A DNA stretch of 64,000 bases from Asterias amurensis (GCF_032118995.1 NC_092648.1:15280450-15344449); one strand, 5' to 3'. Counted from the stretch's first letter, positions 26,201-35,160 are shown. Program-made: numbers and translations. Notes: generated from the sequence alone by a model not told the origin.

Positions 26201-26396
26201 AACTTTTGAAATGTTGAAATATGTATAGCTTAACTATACAGGTACACCTATATTAACCACAGAGTAACCATTGTGATTGTTTTGTTCTTTCAGTTTCTAC
26301 CTGTTTCACCCTCTATCCTATGGGATAACACACTCATCAGGCAATGCAACGAGCAACATGGATGGTCTTCATTGGATGGACTCCTGGGAGTTTTGA
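11267..26396 (+). CDS. POMT2: Protein O-mannosyltransferase 2, 19 exons, complete
   Basis: An ER membrane enzyme that, with POMT1, moves mannose from dolichyl-phosphate-mannose to Ser/Thr of targets such as dystroglycan. Exons: 11267-11409, 12758-12842, 13497-13601, 13916-14024, 14802-14979, 15660-15753, 16105-16211, 16744-16826, 17240-17349, 17847-17974, 19606-19684, 20314-20465, 21316-21404, 21837-21913, 22740-22811, 23422-23587, 23822-23962, 24932-25043, 26294-26396. They total 2133 nt with consistent phase (710 residues; human POMT2 is about 750). Residues 48-56 read CWDETHFGK, with the Asp-Glu pair of the PMT family, followed by [10 protein letters not shown]. Hydrophobic segments occupy the N-terminal part. 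MIR-type repeats cover about 300-520 ([41 protein letters not shown]). C-terminal membrane segments follow, with [15 protein letters not shown] and FHPLSYG, ending LHWMDSWEF. The start is the first ATG after an in-frame stop. Confidence 0.95.
11829..12005. repeat. 16-bp minisatellite in POMT2 intron 1
   Basis: About ten to eleven units of CCCAAGTCAACTCGGT, nearly identical apart from TCTGT, TTGGT or TCAGT variants. It is open in several frames only because of its repetitive make-up; it lies inside intron 1 (11410-12757). Confidence 0.9.
12887..13258. mobile_element. Family C TTAA-type element in POMT2 intron 2
   Basis: Starts TTAAAGCCATTGGACCCTTT and closes near 13230-13258 with ACCGAAAGTGTATAATGGCT then TTAA, so its ends are inverted. 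The centre has AATTCTCGTTAACGAGAATT, a 20-bp perfect palindrome. Layout and length match family B (TTAA tips, central hairpin, CGACTCCGATG segment), so it is probably a related family. Confidence 0.65.
13259..13353. mobile_element. Partial family B end fused to family C
   Basis: The last 95 bp or so of a family B element, ending CAATAGTGTCCACTGCCTTT then AAA, directly after the family C copy. Only one tip remains, so this is a truncated or recombined fragment. Confidence 0.6.
14025..14801. other. POMT2 intron 4
   Basis: 777-bp intron. It contains open frames on both strands, but none matches a family and the flanking exons join cleanly across it. A proline-rich-looking minus-strand frame near 14690-14740 comes from GGGGTGGGGTGTGGGA-type low complexity. 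Confidence 0.5.
15066..15150 (-). repeat. Fragment of a SINE-like repeat
   Basis: GTGAACCCCCTTCT...GATAAGGGCACTTGGTTCTG..ACCTACGGCTT matches, in the same order, a piece of the SINE-like copy at about 24655-24745. It is too short to classify alone. Confidence 0.4.
15173..15551. mobile_element. Family B TTAA element in POMT2 intron 5
   Basis: A complete-looking family B copy with TTAAAGGCAGTGGACACTTT at one end and AATAGTGTCCAGTGTCTTTAA at the other. The central palindrome is weaker here (GATACCTCAG / GATGTCTCAA), indicating an older copy. Confidence 0.75.
17530..17705. repeat. Family E repeat, inverted pair, in POMT2 intron 9
   Basis: Begins ACTCGACGTTTCGATCAGTG, then turns around into the complement (GATCAGAGCAGACTGATCCAAACG...AACCACCCCAACTCATT..GGTGTTTCTGCAAAC). 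The same segment in one orientation recurs at 22012-22136 and 60432-60596. The hairpin GATCAGTATGCTCTGATC is its hallmark. Confidence 0.6.
18023..18196. mobile_element. GATTTCAC-ended fold-back element in POMT2 intron 10
   Basis: Ends AGCCCCCGATTTCACGAA and its complement TTCGTGAAATCGGGGGCT. The interior is rich in GCGACGCATCG-type short repeats. A relative with GCCGTCGATTTCACAAA ends lies at 28686-28859, with diverged relatives at about 22366-22510 and 39748-39835. Short, non-coding, fold-back. Confidence 0.7.
18669..19067. mobile_element. Family B TTAA element in POMT2 intron 10
   Basis: Reverse-orientation copy: starts TTTAAAGACACTGGACACAC and ends AAAAGTGTCCAGTGCCTTTA. The GGACCTCAAAATC / GAGGTCTCACAATC hairpin core is still visible. 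Confidence 0.75.
19478..19575. repeat. Family E-related fragment
   Basis: The stretch ending GATACACACATGGTGTTACC is the reverse of the GGTAACACCATGT part of family E and recurs at 51935-52057. It abuts the acceptor of POMT2 exon 11 (19606). Confidence 0.45.
19961..20200 (+). repeat. tRNA-derived SINE in POMT2 intron 11
   Basis: The head GAGTGTCATGGCCGAGCGGT carries a tRNA-Leu/Ser-like A box. A weakened B box (GGGTCTGAATTCTGGC) follows near 20032. The body CTTGAGCAAGGCTCTTTATC then CTTCTCTCCACCCAGGAGT is shared with the minus-strand copy at 27485-27830. It is too long and too diverged to be a working tRNA. Confidence 0.7.
20535..20960. repeat. About 37-bp tandem repeat in POMT2 intron 12
   Basis: At least six units built on GTTGACTGATTGCAAAAAGC then CACCACCGATCACTAAA, clearest at 20545-20740 and degenerating to the right into GATCG-rich variants. 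It lies between the exons ending at 20465 and starting at 21316. Confidence 0.8.
22012..22136 (+). repeat. Family E repeat in POMT2 intron 14
   Basis: GAAGAGTTTGCGGTAACACC..GAGTTGGGGTGGTTCTGGAA..CTCGACGTTTCGATCAGTAT, then the hairpin partner CTGATCGTCTTCTGG. Nearly identical in order and sequence to 60476-60592. The hallmark resembles end segments I have seen around Penelope-like retroelements in other invertebrates, but no protein is present, so I leave the family open. Confidence 0.6.
22366..22512. repeat. Diverged GATTTCAC-ended hairpin in POMT2 intron 14
   Basis: GGTCGATTTCACAAAGCAAT at the left and a loosely complementary TTGGCTCTTTGTAAAATGGG at the right. It looks like an old relative of the fold-back at 28686-28859. 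Confidence 0.4.
23985..24158. mobile_element. Partial family B element in POMT2 intron 17
   Basis: Holds the right half of family B (GTGTTTTTTCTTCCACTATT, GATACACCAAGTGAGAATAG, CAAACGTGTTCAATGCCTTT) directly after exon 17. The left half is absent. Confidence 0.55.
24236..24434. mobile_element. Fold-back element in POMT2 intron 17
   Basis: Inverted arms GCCATCTTTACGGGCAATTT near 24248 and AATTTGCCCGTAAAGATGGC near 24406, enclosing a GCGCGAGAAAGGC-containing loop. No coding potential. Confidence 0.6.
24650..24890 (-). repeat. SINE-like repeat, minus orientation, in POMT2 intron 17
   Basis: Read on the minus strand, it has a CTCAAGCTCTGCTGTCTCTC..CAGAGTG segment then TTAGGCAAGGCACTTAAACA, the same order as the tRNA-derived SINE at 27485-27830. 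The A and B boxes are poorly preserved. Confidence 0.45.
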
Positions 26397-27480
26397 CCTT
26401 GCTTGCAGGTGGTCAATGGTATATCTCCTGAATAAGATTTTGTATTAATTCGGGACATTATTGCAGTCTGGGCCTTGCTGCTTAGCAGAAATTATTGACT
26501 AACAATTTTCTGCTAAGCAGAAATGAGCAGGATACCAGTCACAAATTGTACATGTGACATGGTAGTTTGGCTGGTAACCATATTTTCTGGTAAGCATATT
26601 TTTGTTATGCATAGCAATGCTATGATGATGTGTCCTTACTCCTTAAAATCAGAGACCATAGCAGCCATAAGCGGCTTGTGCCAAAATGCCTAGATCAGTC
26701 ACAAGTAGCCAAAACACCGTGCCACCTGTACTCTTGTGACTCGTGTCCTACTCATGTTTGCTTAGCAGATCATTATTAAGGATAGCTTCTGCTTCAGCAG
26801 CTCAGTGAAAGTTGGCATAGCTGTTCAGTATTTAACTTTGTCTGGGCATTTAAAGCTGCCAAGCAGTTACTGTAACATTTTACAAAAAAAAACTTTAAAA
26901 AAATTTTTATACAAAACTTACCCCCCCCCCCAAAAAAAAAAAAAAAGCACACCCCCAAAACACATGTAATTTTACTGCATAGCAAAACTACATAAACAGG
27001 TTCTGATACATCTACCACATTAATTTTCCACAGAGTTCTAAATCCTAACAAAAATTTTTTATTGTTATTTTGTTTCAAATTTTATTAATGTTTGTGTATG
27101 CAGTTATCTATACTATTTTAACAGTACCAATTCCTTGATAAAAAACATGAACCAGTAATTATAAGTAGAATTCCCATCATCTATATAAATATCAAAATTC
27201 CAGTCCCTCAGTACTTAAACAAAACTGCAATACAGTAGTACTTATCATGTTTGTGAAATTTTCATACTTTTTTTTAGTAATGTTTGAAATTCATCTCTAT
27301 TTGAGATGTAAAAAGCCTCATTCTTGCAAAAGTGATCCAGGTATGTAATCTTTTTATTATGTAAAATAAACAGTAAAGTTTGGCTTTTGGAATTGATCGA
27401 GTGCAGGTCAGAATTTAAAGGCTACTTTGCTGTTATGTTCTAACAAGCCATTTGTTAGAGTTAGATTTGAATAAAGTATT
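26397..27480 (+). other. POMT2 3' UTR and downstream
   Basis: AT-rich. It contains a short hairpin at 26473-26520 (CTGCTTAGCAGAAATTATTG with the complement TTTCTGCTAAGCAG), a C-run followed by an A-run at 26921-26946, and possible polyadenylation hexamers AATAAA near 27365 and at 27469-27474. The 27469 site, followed shortly by a SINE, is the most likely end of the transcript. Confidence 0.45.
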
Positions 27481-27484
27481 GTAA

Positions 27485-27830
27485 TAATAATAGTTAGTTG
27501 TTATATAGTGCTTTTCACGCCCAAAGGGCGTCCCAAAGCGCTTCACACTATTACCCCTGGTCACTGGGCTTTAAATCATTCCTTTAACTATCTCAACTAC
27601 CTGACCTTGGTAGTATACAGCCTCGTGCAACAAATGCGCTACTCGGCTAAATCTATCACAAGAACCATCTCTGCCCTCACAGAGGTACCCATTTACCCCT
27701 GGGTGGAGAGAAGCTTGTGGTTAAGTGTCTTGCTCAAGTGCACAAGAGTCACGACCGGGATTCGAACCCAAACTCTGCTGATCAAACACCAGAGCTTGAA
27801 TCCTTGCCATAACAAGGTCATTTAATGACC
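27485..27830 (-). repeat. tRNA-derived SINE, minus orientation
   Basis: On the minus strand a perfect B box GGGTTCGAATCCCGG is at about 27755-27770, followed by CTTGAGCAAGACACTTAACC and CTTCTCTCCACCCAGGGGTA. The far end is TTATATAGTGCTTTTCACGC read on the plus strand. Same family as the plus-strand copy at 19961. Confidence 0.65.
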
Positions 27831-27892
27831 AATAAGAAAAGTGCAAACCAATAAATGCTTTAAGTAGGGTTATTGTGTCAAACAGCAGTGCA

Positions 27893-27938
27893 TTGGGGGG
27901 GGGGGACACCCTCTCCCCCCCCCCCCCCCCCCCCCCGC
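27893..27938. repeat. G-run and C-run tract
   Basis: Ten or so G, then ACACCCTCT, then about twenty C. Likely polymorphic and prone to assembly error. Confidence 0.8.
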
Positions 27939-28439
27939 ATATCAAGGCGTGGACATATATATATTTTGTAGAGAAACACTTCGCCTGGTATGATTTTCTA
28001 TCCGTACCTTGAAAATGTTATGGGGGACACAGTGGTCTTGTCCACCGATTTTGTCGCCCGGATATCCCAGCAATGGAATACACGCGCTGTGAGGCCGTGG
28101 CATCAGCTTTATTTCGCTAATGGCAATCAGGGTAAGCAACAGTGCTTTGCGAAAGCTTTTTCCTCCTTTTGGGGGGACTAAGACAGGAACTTCTTATAAA
28201 TTACTAATCTCGTATTTAGCCTAAAAAATAATATTTTAATATTATGAATAGAAAATCCACTATGCAGAACTAGTCTGATTGCTTTAAGAGATGTTTTAAC
28301 ATTGTTAAAACAACCTTTTTGTGATACTTAGGTCAATAGTTTATTGTTTATGGGGTATCCTGCCAGTTGTATTTCCTGATATATATTGTTTGCGCATTAA
28401 CGTAACCAATCTGATCTGCCATTTCAGATGTAAACCGAC

Positions 28440-28680
28440 AACCTGTGCTCAATTTCATAGAGCTGCCAAGCACAACAATTTGCTTAGCATGAAATGTCTT
28501 CCTTGATAAAAACAGGATTACCGACCAAATTTCAATTTGTTGCATATTGCTTGTTACTGGTATCGGCTGTTGTTTGCTTATCCTGAAAATCACGTGGAAT
28601 CCTGTTTTGATCAAGGGAAAAATTTCATGCTTGGCAAATTGTTGTGTTTATTAGCAGCTTTTTGAAATTGGGCCCTGCTT
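28440..28680. mobile_element. Fold-back element with TTTGCTTAGCATGAAAT arms
   Basis: Left arm CAACAATTTGCTTAGCATGA and right arm TTCATGCTTGGCAAATTGTT, with further inner pairing (GATAAAAACAGGATT / AATCCTGTTTTGATC). Outer edges are CAATTTCATAGAGCTG and AGCTTTTTGAAATTG. Non-coding. Confidence 0.65.
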
Positions 28681-28685
28681 GAAGC

Positions 28686-28859
28686 CTGCCGTCGATTTCA
28701 CAAAGAGTTGGAACTCGTCTTATCTCGAGTTAGGACGAGTAACTCGTCCTAACTTAGGATTGATCTTAAGGTCTGCATGCTACAGTGCAGGGTTGGGACT
28801 CGTCCGAAGTCCTAAGATTAGTCTTAAGTTAGGAAGAGTTTTGTGAAATCGACGGCTGG
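28686..28859. mobile_element. GATTTCAC-ended fold-back element
   Basis: Ends GCCGTCGATTTCACAAA and the complement TTTGTGAAATCGACGGC form a perfect 17-bp inverted repeat. The interior carries GAGTTAGGACGAGTAACTCG-like short palindromes. Same family as 18023-18196. Confidence 0.75.
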
Positions 28860-29386
28860 GTAAAAAAAGTGCACGTTTTCAAAACTAATGGCGGAGACTT
28901 ATAGGCAGCCAAAGTGGTGTTTTAAAAACAGGGATAATTGTCGAAAACATAACCGTTAAGTTTGAAATATTCATGGGTTGCCTGGTATGTTTATTCATAA
29001 CTAAAATAAAGTACAACTTTTTTTAAATGATGTGTATCTTGAAATATATTCATCACAATAATGGATGAAATATTTATTACCAATAAATTGTATTCTGATT
29101 AAACATACATTGTTAAAGTTGTTTGTTTATAAATATATTTAACTTTTATACAAAACTACTGACCAATACTTATTGAAAAAAATATAGGAACCGTCTTGAG
29201 TCAAGACTATATGATGCTATAGGACTGTGTTTATATCCTTCAAACCAAAAATCAAAACAAGCAGTGTTATTATGCTTAACCAGGGTTGGGGAAGGTGTTT
29301 TACAAAATGCCGTAGCGAAAACGTTGGGGGCGTGACGTAGATGCACGCACGTGTGACGTAATGACTTACCAACAGCAGCTGACTGA
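28860..29386. other. Spacer with no recognised feature
   Basis: AT-rich sequence; no gene, RNA or complete repeat recognised. Confidence 0.35.
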
Positions 29387-29543
29387 GGCCTTTCTCAAAC
29401 CTCGGCTTAGGCTCCGGCTCAGGCTCCGCGTGCTGGTACACTCAGCAATACGCGCTGAAAATGCATGTTAAAGGCCGAGCTGCGTACACAGCGCGCGGAG
29501 CCTAAGCCTGAGCCGGAGCCCAAGCCGTGGTTTGAGAAAGGCC
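29387..29543. mobile_element. GC-rich fold-back with 45-nt arms
   Basis: The left arm starts GGCCTTTCTCAAACCTCGGC and continues TTAGGCTCCGGCTCAGGCTCC; the right arm is its near-perfect complement. Because of the symmetry both strands encode an EPEPKP..FEKG-like string, which should not be mistaken for a gene. Confidence 0.75.
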
Positions 29544-30550
29544 ACTGTTTTGTGACGGCTAGCTACTGCACATGTTCAGTAACTGATTTAGCGTTCACAA
29601 TGTACAACCACAGGCATGATGATCATGACGAAAATACCTCTTTAAATAACATTTTTGGGGGTAAAATTATTAGATATATAACATTGGGTCCCGATGGAGC
29701 CCTCAATTCGTTGGTTATTGGTGTAGATACCAGCCTTGTTTTTGTTTACACAAAAGGTAGACCAAAAAGACACCTTTAAATTAAGCAAAGAACTATAATG
29801 TACAACAACACCTAAATTCCTTTACAAGTTTAAGACGAAGTAAGCACCATGACCTGCTTTTGTGAGGATTTTTGAATATTTACATTTACAATGAGTGACA
29901 GTGTCTTATGAATGGCTATATCAATGAAGAATATTCAATAAAACATATTTATAGAAGAATCAATTTAACAGGATTGTGGGTATCGTTTGGGTCAGTTTGC
30001 ATGGGTTAAGCCTCACCGTGAGTCAAAGTACCAAGGAACGTTCAATAAACATTTTATTGAATAAAAAAATAAGACCATTAACAACGTTTATAGACGGCAC
30101 TGTATGGTGTTAAAATTGACACAGTGGGTGTTGTCAAGTGTAAACACCAAACAAAGAATTACAATTTACACACCGGTGTTGAAACAACACTAGTTTCTGC
30201 CTAACCCATGGTGTTAATTTGTATTCTCTCTCAGGGTTTCTATAATGTGACAACGCACATGGTGTCAAGTTTAAAACACAAGTTTGTGCAGTGTATAGCG
30301 GAGTCCTTTGCCACCACCTTAAACAATGAATGGTTTATGAATCAAGTTCCCTCCACCATCGTTCAGTCAAGATTATTTATACCGAATCTAACACATGCCA
30401 GCTACAGTGTTAAAATGCTGAGAAGACCAATTCCTCATGTAATAAAATTGTTCATTTGTGTGGGAGTTTCAGAAGACTGGATCATTACACTCCTCATTCT
30501 CAGAAATCTAGACATAAGTCGGCGAAGCATGACATTTAAGTTAGTTTAAT
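29544..30550. other. Spacer between POMT2 and the globin gene
   Basis: Mostly AT-rich. A set of short GGTGTTAA / TTAACACC-like inverted motifs lies at 30100-30215. A 113-codon open frame at 30208-30549 has no recognisable domain and I do not call it. AATAAA motifs near 29937 and 30058 are incidental. Confidence 0.35.
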
Positions 30551-30652
30551 TTATTGGATATTGGACCTGTACAGCGAATACCAATGTAATGTTCAATATT
30601 TAATGTAAAGTAGACATTCGCTGCACAAACCTATGTGAATGGTGAATGTCCA
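30551..30652. repeat. Short imperfect hairpin with AGCGAATACC / GACATTCGCT arms
   Basis: ATTGGATATTGGACCTGTAC and a complementary right side ending GTGAATGTCCAAT enclose about 100 bp. It directly abuts the 599-bp element at 30653. Confidence 0.5.
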
Positions 30653-31251
30653 ATAGACTGTGCAAGTCTCGCGAGAAATTGAACTTCCGGGACCATTGTG
30701 GTCCCAACCTAATGGAGTTTTACGTTGGGGAGATTTTGTTATGCCAATAATTTTAGTTTAACATAAGTTATGACTCTAAAAAGTGAATATGTTCTTGGGA
30801 ATGTAAAAATAAGTAATTAAAAACAGAAAAGTAAAATCAATTCAACAAATTAACGAAGAAAACTAAAGAAAAAAACTTGACCTCCAGTTTCCGGTTTACT
30901 CTAAACAATTAAGAATATTACCCAATTGACGTTCCCATTATCGCTGAACCTATGTGATGATCGCACCAATTGGACGTGATTCACAAACGGGGTGTATTAG
31001 AAAAACCATCCAGGTCGATGTCGCACAGCGATCCTCGTCCCGATAAATGTATAATTTTTACGTTAATTTAAACAAAACAATTATGTACACGAATTAAAAT
31101 AATAATTATACAAAAAGTACGTTAAAAAAAAACAATCTTTAAGAATTTTTTAACAAATAACAATTTCAATACAATTTGGTTTTGTACAAAAATATACTTT
31201 TTTTCGAATTAAGTTCTCGTTTTCGCTACGTGCGAGACTTGCACAGTCTAT
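30653..31251. mobile_element. 599-bp DNA element with perfect 20-bp inverted ends
   Basis: The left tip ATAGACTGTGCAAGTCTCGC is exactly complementary to the right tip at 31232-31251. The inside is AT-rich, with no open frame. A TA lies at each tip and may be the target duplication, which would fit a mariner-like origin. It ends 40 bp beyond the globin stop codon, so it may be part of the globin 3' UTR. Confidence 0.75.
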
Positions 31252-31290
31252 ATCCAACATCAAACTAACTTTACCACATCATTTTTGAAT

Positions 31291-34200
31291 CTACATTTTG
31301 CCGCCCATCGTTGCAGCAACTACAGCAAACACTGCTGTCCATGCATCCAATATGTCGTCATTCAAGTCTTGGCCGTGTGCCTGCTGAAGCATGTACACAA
31401 ATGCTTCCTGTAGGTACTGCATAGAGAAAGAAAAATGCAAATCAAACTCAAGCGATATAAATTTATTGTTATCCAGACTTTAAACGTTTTGTCTTTAAAT
31501 TGAAGAAGATATAGAGTGGTCTCAGGTGAGGATCTTTCATTGTGGGTACCGAACAATCTGAAAGTATTCTGGAGAAATGTGAGCAGAATGCTACGAAAAA
31601 GGTGTGGTAATTTTGGTTCAAGTAATGTTTATGGTTTTATTACTTGTTTCTGTCTTTCAAGTTGTTTGTATTTTTATCTTGAGGGTGGCTACGGTCTAAA
31701 TTATTTGATCTGGATTCCGGTTCCAATGAGGCCTGAACAATTTCTGGGTCATGACCCACAAAACTGTTTCAAACTGAGTTCTGAGTGAAAATCCCATTTT
31801 AACCAGTTTCCTGGTCAGCCTGTCCCAGAACTCGGTCCTGGCCCATCACAACTGGGTCAGCCTGGCCCAGCACTGGGTCAGCCTGGACCAGCACTGGGTC
31901 ACCAGCACCGGGTCATTCTGCCCGGAACTCGGTCAGCCTGGCCCAGAACTCGGTCAGCCTGGCCCAGAACTGGGTCAGCCTGTTCTAGAACTGGGTCAAC
32001 CTGGCCCAGAACTGGGTCAGCCTGTCCTACAACTGGGTCAACCTGGCCCAGAACTGGGTCAGTCTGGCCAAGAACTGGGTCAGCCTGTCCTACAACTGGG
32101 TCAACCTGGCCCAGAACTGGGTCAGTCTGGCCAAGAACTGGGTCAGCCTGGCCCAGAACTGGGTAAGCCTGTCACAGAACTGGGTAAGCCTGGCCCAGAA
32201 CTGGGTCAGTCTGTCTTGTACTGGGTCAGGAGTGGCCCAGAATTTGGGCAGTTCCAAGAGGACCCGAATATTGGTCTATTCTGACCCATAAGGTTTACTT
32301 GTGTGCATTATGGCACTTTTCTCGGGTGTCGTCAGCATCGCTGCGTCGATGGTTTTCAGTTCCATAGCCAATGTGGGGGAGTGTTTGATTGATTGATTTA
32401 GTTTCTCTGTACGTGTCTGTCAGTGAATTTGATTTGCTTTGACATTCCCGCTTTCTTATTTGCAATAATAACTTTTCATGGAATAACAGCAGAAAATAAT
32501 TACTAAAACTCTCTGTAGTAGAAATATCATACAATGAAGGTTGAAACTACCAAGGACAACCGTTCATATATTATTATAACAATAAATTCTATGTAATAAC
32601 CCATGCGTTCAATCAAAAGTTTCTCCTCCAAACAGAAATAAAAGAAGACTGTTATACAATGATTTACTGGCAAATGCAGTCCCTATATAACCGTCCCATT
32701 CACAAGTTTTGAGTAAAAGTATGAGAATATTAAAAGTTTTTACAGAAAATTGGGAACTATAATCCAGACTTTTCGTGCGTGTTAGTGAATTGGTATACAG
32801 GAAGCTAGAAACCGTAGATAAAGGGTCTGTAAACGTTTGGTAGTGACTCTGAAAAATAACGGAAATAAAAACTTACGTGGTTATACAGCAACTTTGGATG
32901 GTAATGTATTTTGAGAGGGTTATTGTAAAAGATATCACTTTTTATCCCACCAAAAAATGAATATAGGAAACGTTACCGCGGTAACGCTTCTCAGATTGTG
33001 TACTCTAGTTAGGATTATTCTTTCTGCGTGCGTAAACATAGTATTCGGTCCGGAGTTTCGGCGATTTAAAAAAACAAAAGTGACCAAAGTGAACAGTTTC
33101 AAACGTTGATATTATTGTATACAACTACATTTATACGAACGGTTTCAAACCAAAAGCATACATTGCCACGAATTTGTCGCAACGAATTTGGCGCAATCCC
33201 ATTATAGGGCTATACCCAGAAGAAAAATGGGCTAAGTTATTTGCGTATAGGATCAGTCATGTAACAATATTCTTTGTTGACAAAATTCCGGGTCGCAAGT
33301 TGAAAAGTGGTGATGGGTCTTTACTTTTTGTTCTCATGAAACGCATACCTTTTACGTTTAGACCCGAAGTACCGCAACGTTCTTCATTAAAAAAAGGGGG
33401 AATGCCTTTAAGAGAGACCTTGCATTTAAATGAAATCTAGGCTTATATCCCCGAAATATTATAAACTATTTTACCTCAAAATGTGCTGCTTTCACTTTCT
33501 TGGTCTTGTGTTTCGCGCCCAATTTTTCCAGCACCGGGACGATCGATTGAAGGTCGCCGAGGTTGTTCACGGCGACACCCAATGTGGTCATGACGCCCTT
33601 ACAGTGCCTGAAAAACGCCGGCTTCTGGTACATCTCCTCCCTGCTGAGCCCCGCTTTGCCAAAGGAAAACAGTGGGACGAGCTCATCTGGGTGCTCGTCC
33701 AAGAGCCTGTAATGGGAAGTAGACGATTAGCTACGAAAGTAGGCACTGGACACTATGGGTAGTTACTCCAAATAATTCTCAGCATCAAAACTTAACTTGG
33801 TAACGAGAAATGGAGAGTTGTTTATAGTATACAAACTATTGTAAGAAACGGCTCCCTCTGAAGTAACGTAGTTTTTTGCGGAAGAGGTAATAATTTCTCA
33901 CTCAATTTGAATCTGATAAGGCCTGAAGCCCTTTAAAGGCATCTAAAAGCACACAAAGTTGTGCAACATTGGGAGTTTTTTCTTTCTCTTGCAACTTCGA
34001 TTACCAGTCCAAATTTTCACAGATGTGTTATTTTTTGCATTTTGTTTGGGGAAAAGGTGCACACACCTTTAACAACAATCACGTTGCTGGTGATTACTCT
34101 ACTTGAGTACAGAATCCCACTTGTTCACTCACTGATAATAAATGATCAAACAAGTTCGGGGAAAAGTGTTTGAAAAGTGGCTGTTGGATTGTTCACTACT

Positions 34201-35160
34201 TTCAAGCTATAATCCCGTCCAAAATAAACTCTACCTGTCCACTTCCCCTGAAAGTACACAATCTCTCCCCGTCCCCCCGCCCGATGTTGATTGGAACGCA
34301 GAAGACCGCGCAATCAGAGCAAACATTGAAAGGGGGCATGGGGCACTGTCCTTGAGAAGTAATTGTAGGTACCGATTGTGGGGGCTAAGAACCTGCTCTA
34401 GAGTAGGCATACAGGCTTTGAATCTCCACTCCAGTATACCTCAATTAGCTTCTTCTTTTTTTTTAAATATGGCGGACACATATAGGAGTGCACTGTTTGG
34501 TTTGAGTGTATTCAGACAAAATTTGCCAAAACCAAATAGTGACGCAGCATTGTGTCCGCCATATTATATCTCAAATGGCTTACTCAATTCAATTGCTCTT
34601 TATTAGATCCCGAAAGGGCCATTAAAACGCACGAATCAGCAAACACATTGAGACATTAAAAACATTGGAAACAATACTAGGGCATAGGCCTCATTTACAT
34701 ACAAGATTCAATTAAAAGCGATAAATACGAAAAAATAAAATACATTTGGCTCTTTCCCTCAGAATCCGGCACTCACTGTGCAAACAGGGTTAAATATTAA
34801 CTACATCGGTTAAGATAATTTCTGTTTATTAATTTAAAGCCCGGTTAAATAAACTGTTGTTATCATTCAATATAGTATAGGAAGATACACCAGAGAGATT
34901 GGTATACTGTTTGTCTCGTATCATATAGTTTGGAAACCCTTATGGGTATAGCACCGTGTGTGTAGGGCTCCGAGGGTTTAGTGGTTCACTTACCTTTTGA
35001 TAAGAGTTATTCCATTCTCGTGTGATTTATCCGCAATTATTTCCCACGATTTCTGCAGCGTCTCGATCTGGTCTTTCCCAAGCGGGCCTTCATCCGCCTC
35101 ATCCTCCCGGGCAAACCGCCTCTCATCCCCGATGCTGACACCTCCGTGAACACCGTCCAT
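31291..35160 (-). CDS. Neuroglobin-like globin, 3 exons, complete
   Basis: Heme-binding globin fold. Exons on the minus strand: 35160-34994, 33706-33475, 31416-31291 (525 nt, 174 residues). Landmarks: a B-helix region ending LIKRLLDEHPDELVPLF; CD1 Phe at F69; a distal E7 His at H90 in FFRHCKGVM; proximal F8 His at H122 in LEKLGAKHKTKKV. The pattern most resembles neuroglobins (compare LLPLFQYN, FLDHIRKVM, LGRKHR). Intron 1 is phase 2 after the B helix and intron 2 phase 0 in the G helix, the two positions known to be ancient in animal globins (B12.2, G7.0); the extra E-helix intron of vertebrate neuroglobin is absent. A roughly 25-residue acidic N-terminal extension precedes the fold. Role (oxygen handling, NO chemistry or redox sensing) cannot be told from sequence. 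Confidence 0.92.
31812..32260. repeat. 21-bp minisatellite in globin intron 2
   Basis: About twenty units around CAGAACTGGGTCAGCCTGGC plus one base, with variants such as CCTGTCCTACAACTGGGTCA and GTCTGGCCAAGAACTGGGTC. It lies between the globin exons at 33475 and 31416. Confidence 0.88.
32826..33020. repeat. Family D interspersed repeat, copy 2, in globin intron 2
   Basis: GTTTGGTAGTGACTCTGAAA, CAGCAACTTTGGATGGTAA and the CGTTACCGCGGTAACGCTTC palindrome appear in the same order as at 4917-5160. Confidence 0.55.
33741..34080. mobile_element. Family B element in globin intron 1, old copy
   Basis: Starts AGGCACTGGACACTATGGGT and continues ACTTAACTTGGTAACGAGAA and AAACGGCTCCCTCTGAAGTA. The right end (GGTGCACACACCTTTAA) is diverged. 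Confidence 0.6.
34462..34573. repeat. Hairpin with ATATGGCGGACAC arms in globin intron 1
   Basis: AATATGGCGGACACATA on the left and TTGTGTCCGCCATATT on the right, with inner pairing TTTGGTTT..CAAAACC. Short non-coding fold-back of about 110 bp. Confidence 0.6.

Noticed and set aside
27755-27770. Perfect tRNA B box on the minus strand
   Set aside because: No acceptor stem closes around it; it belongs to a SINE.
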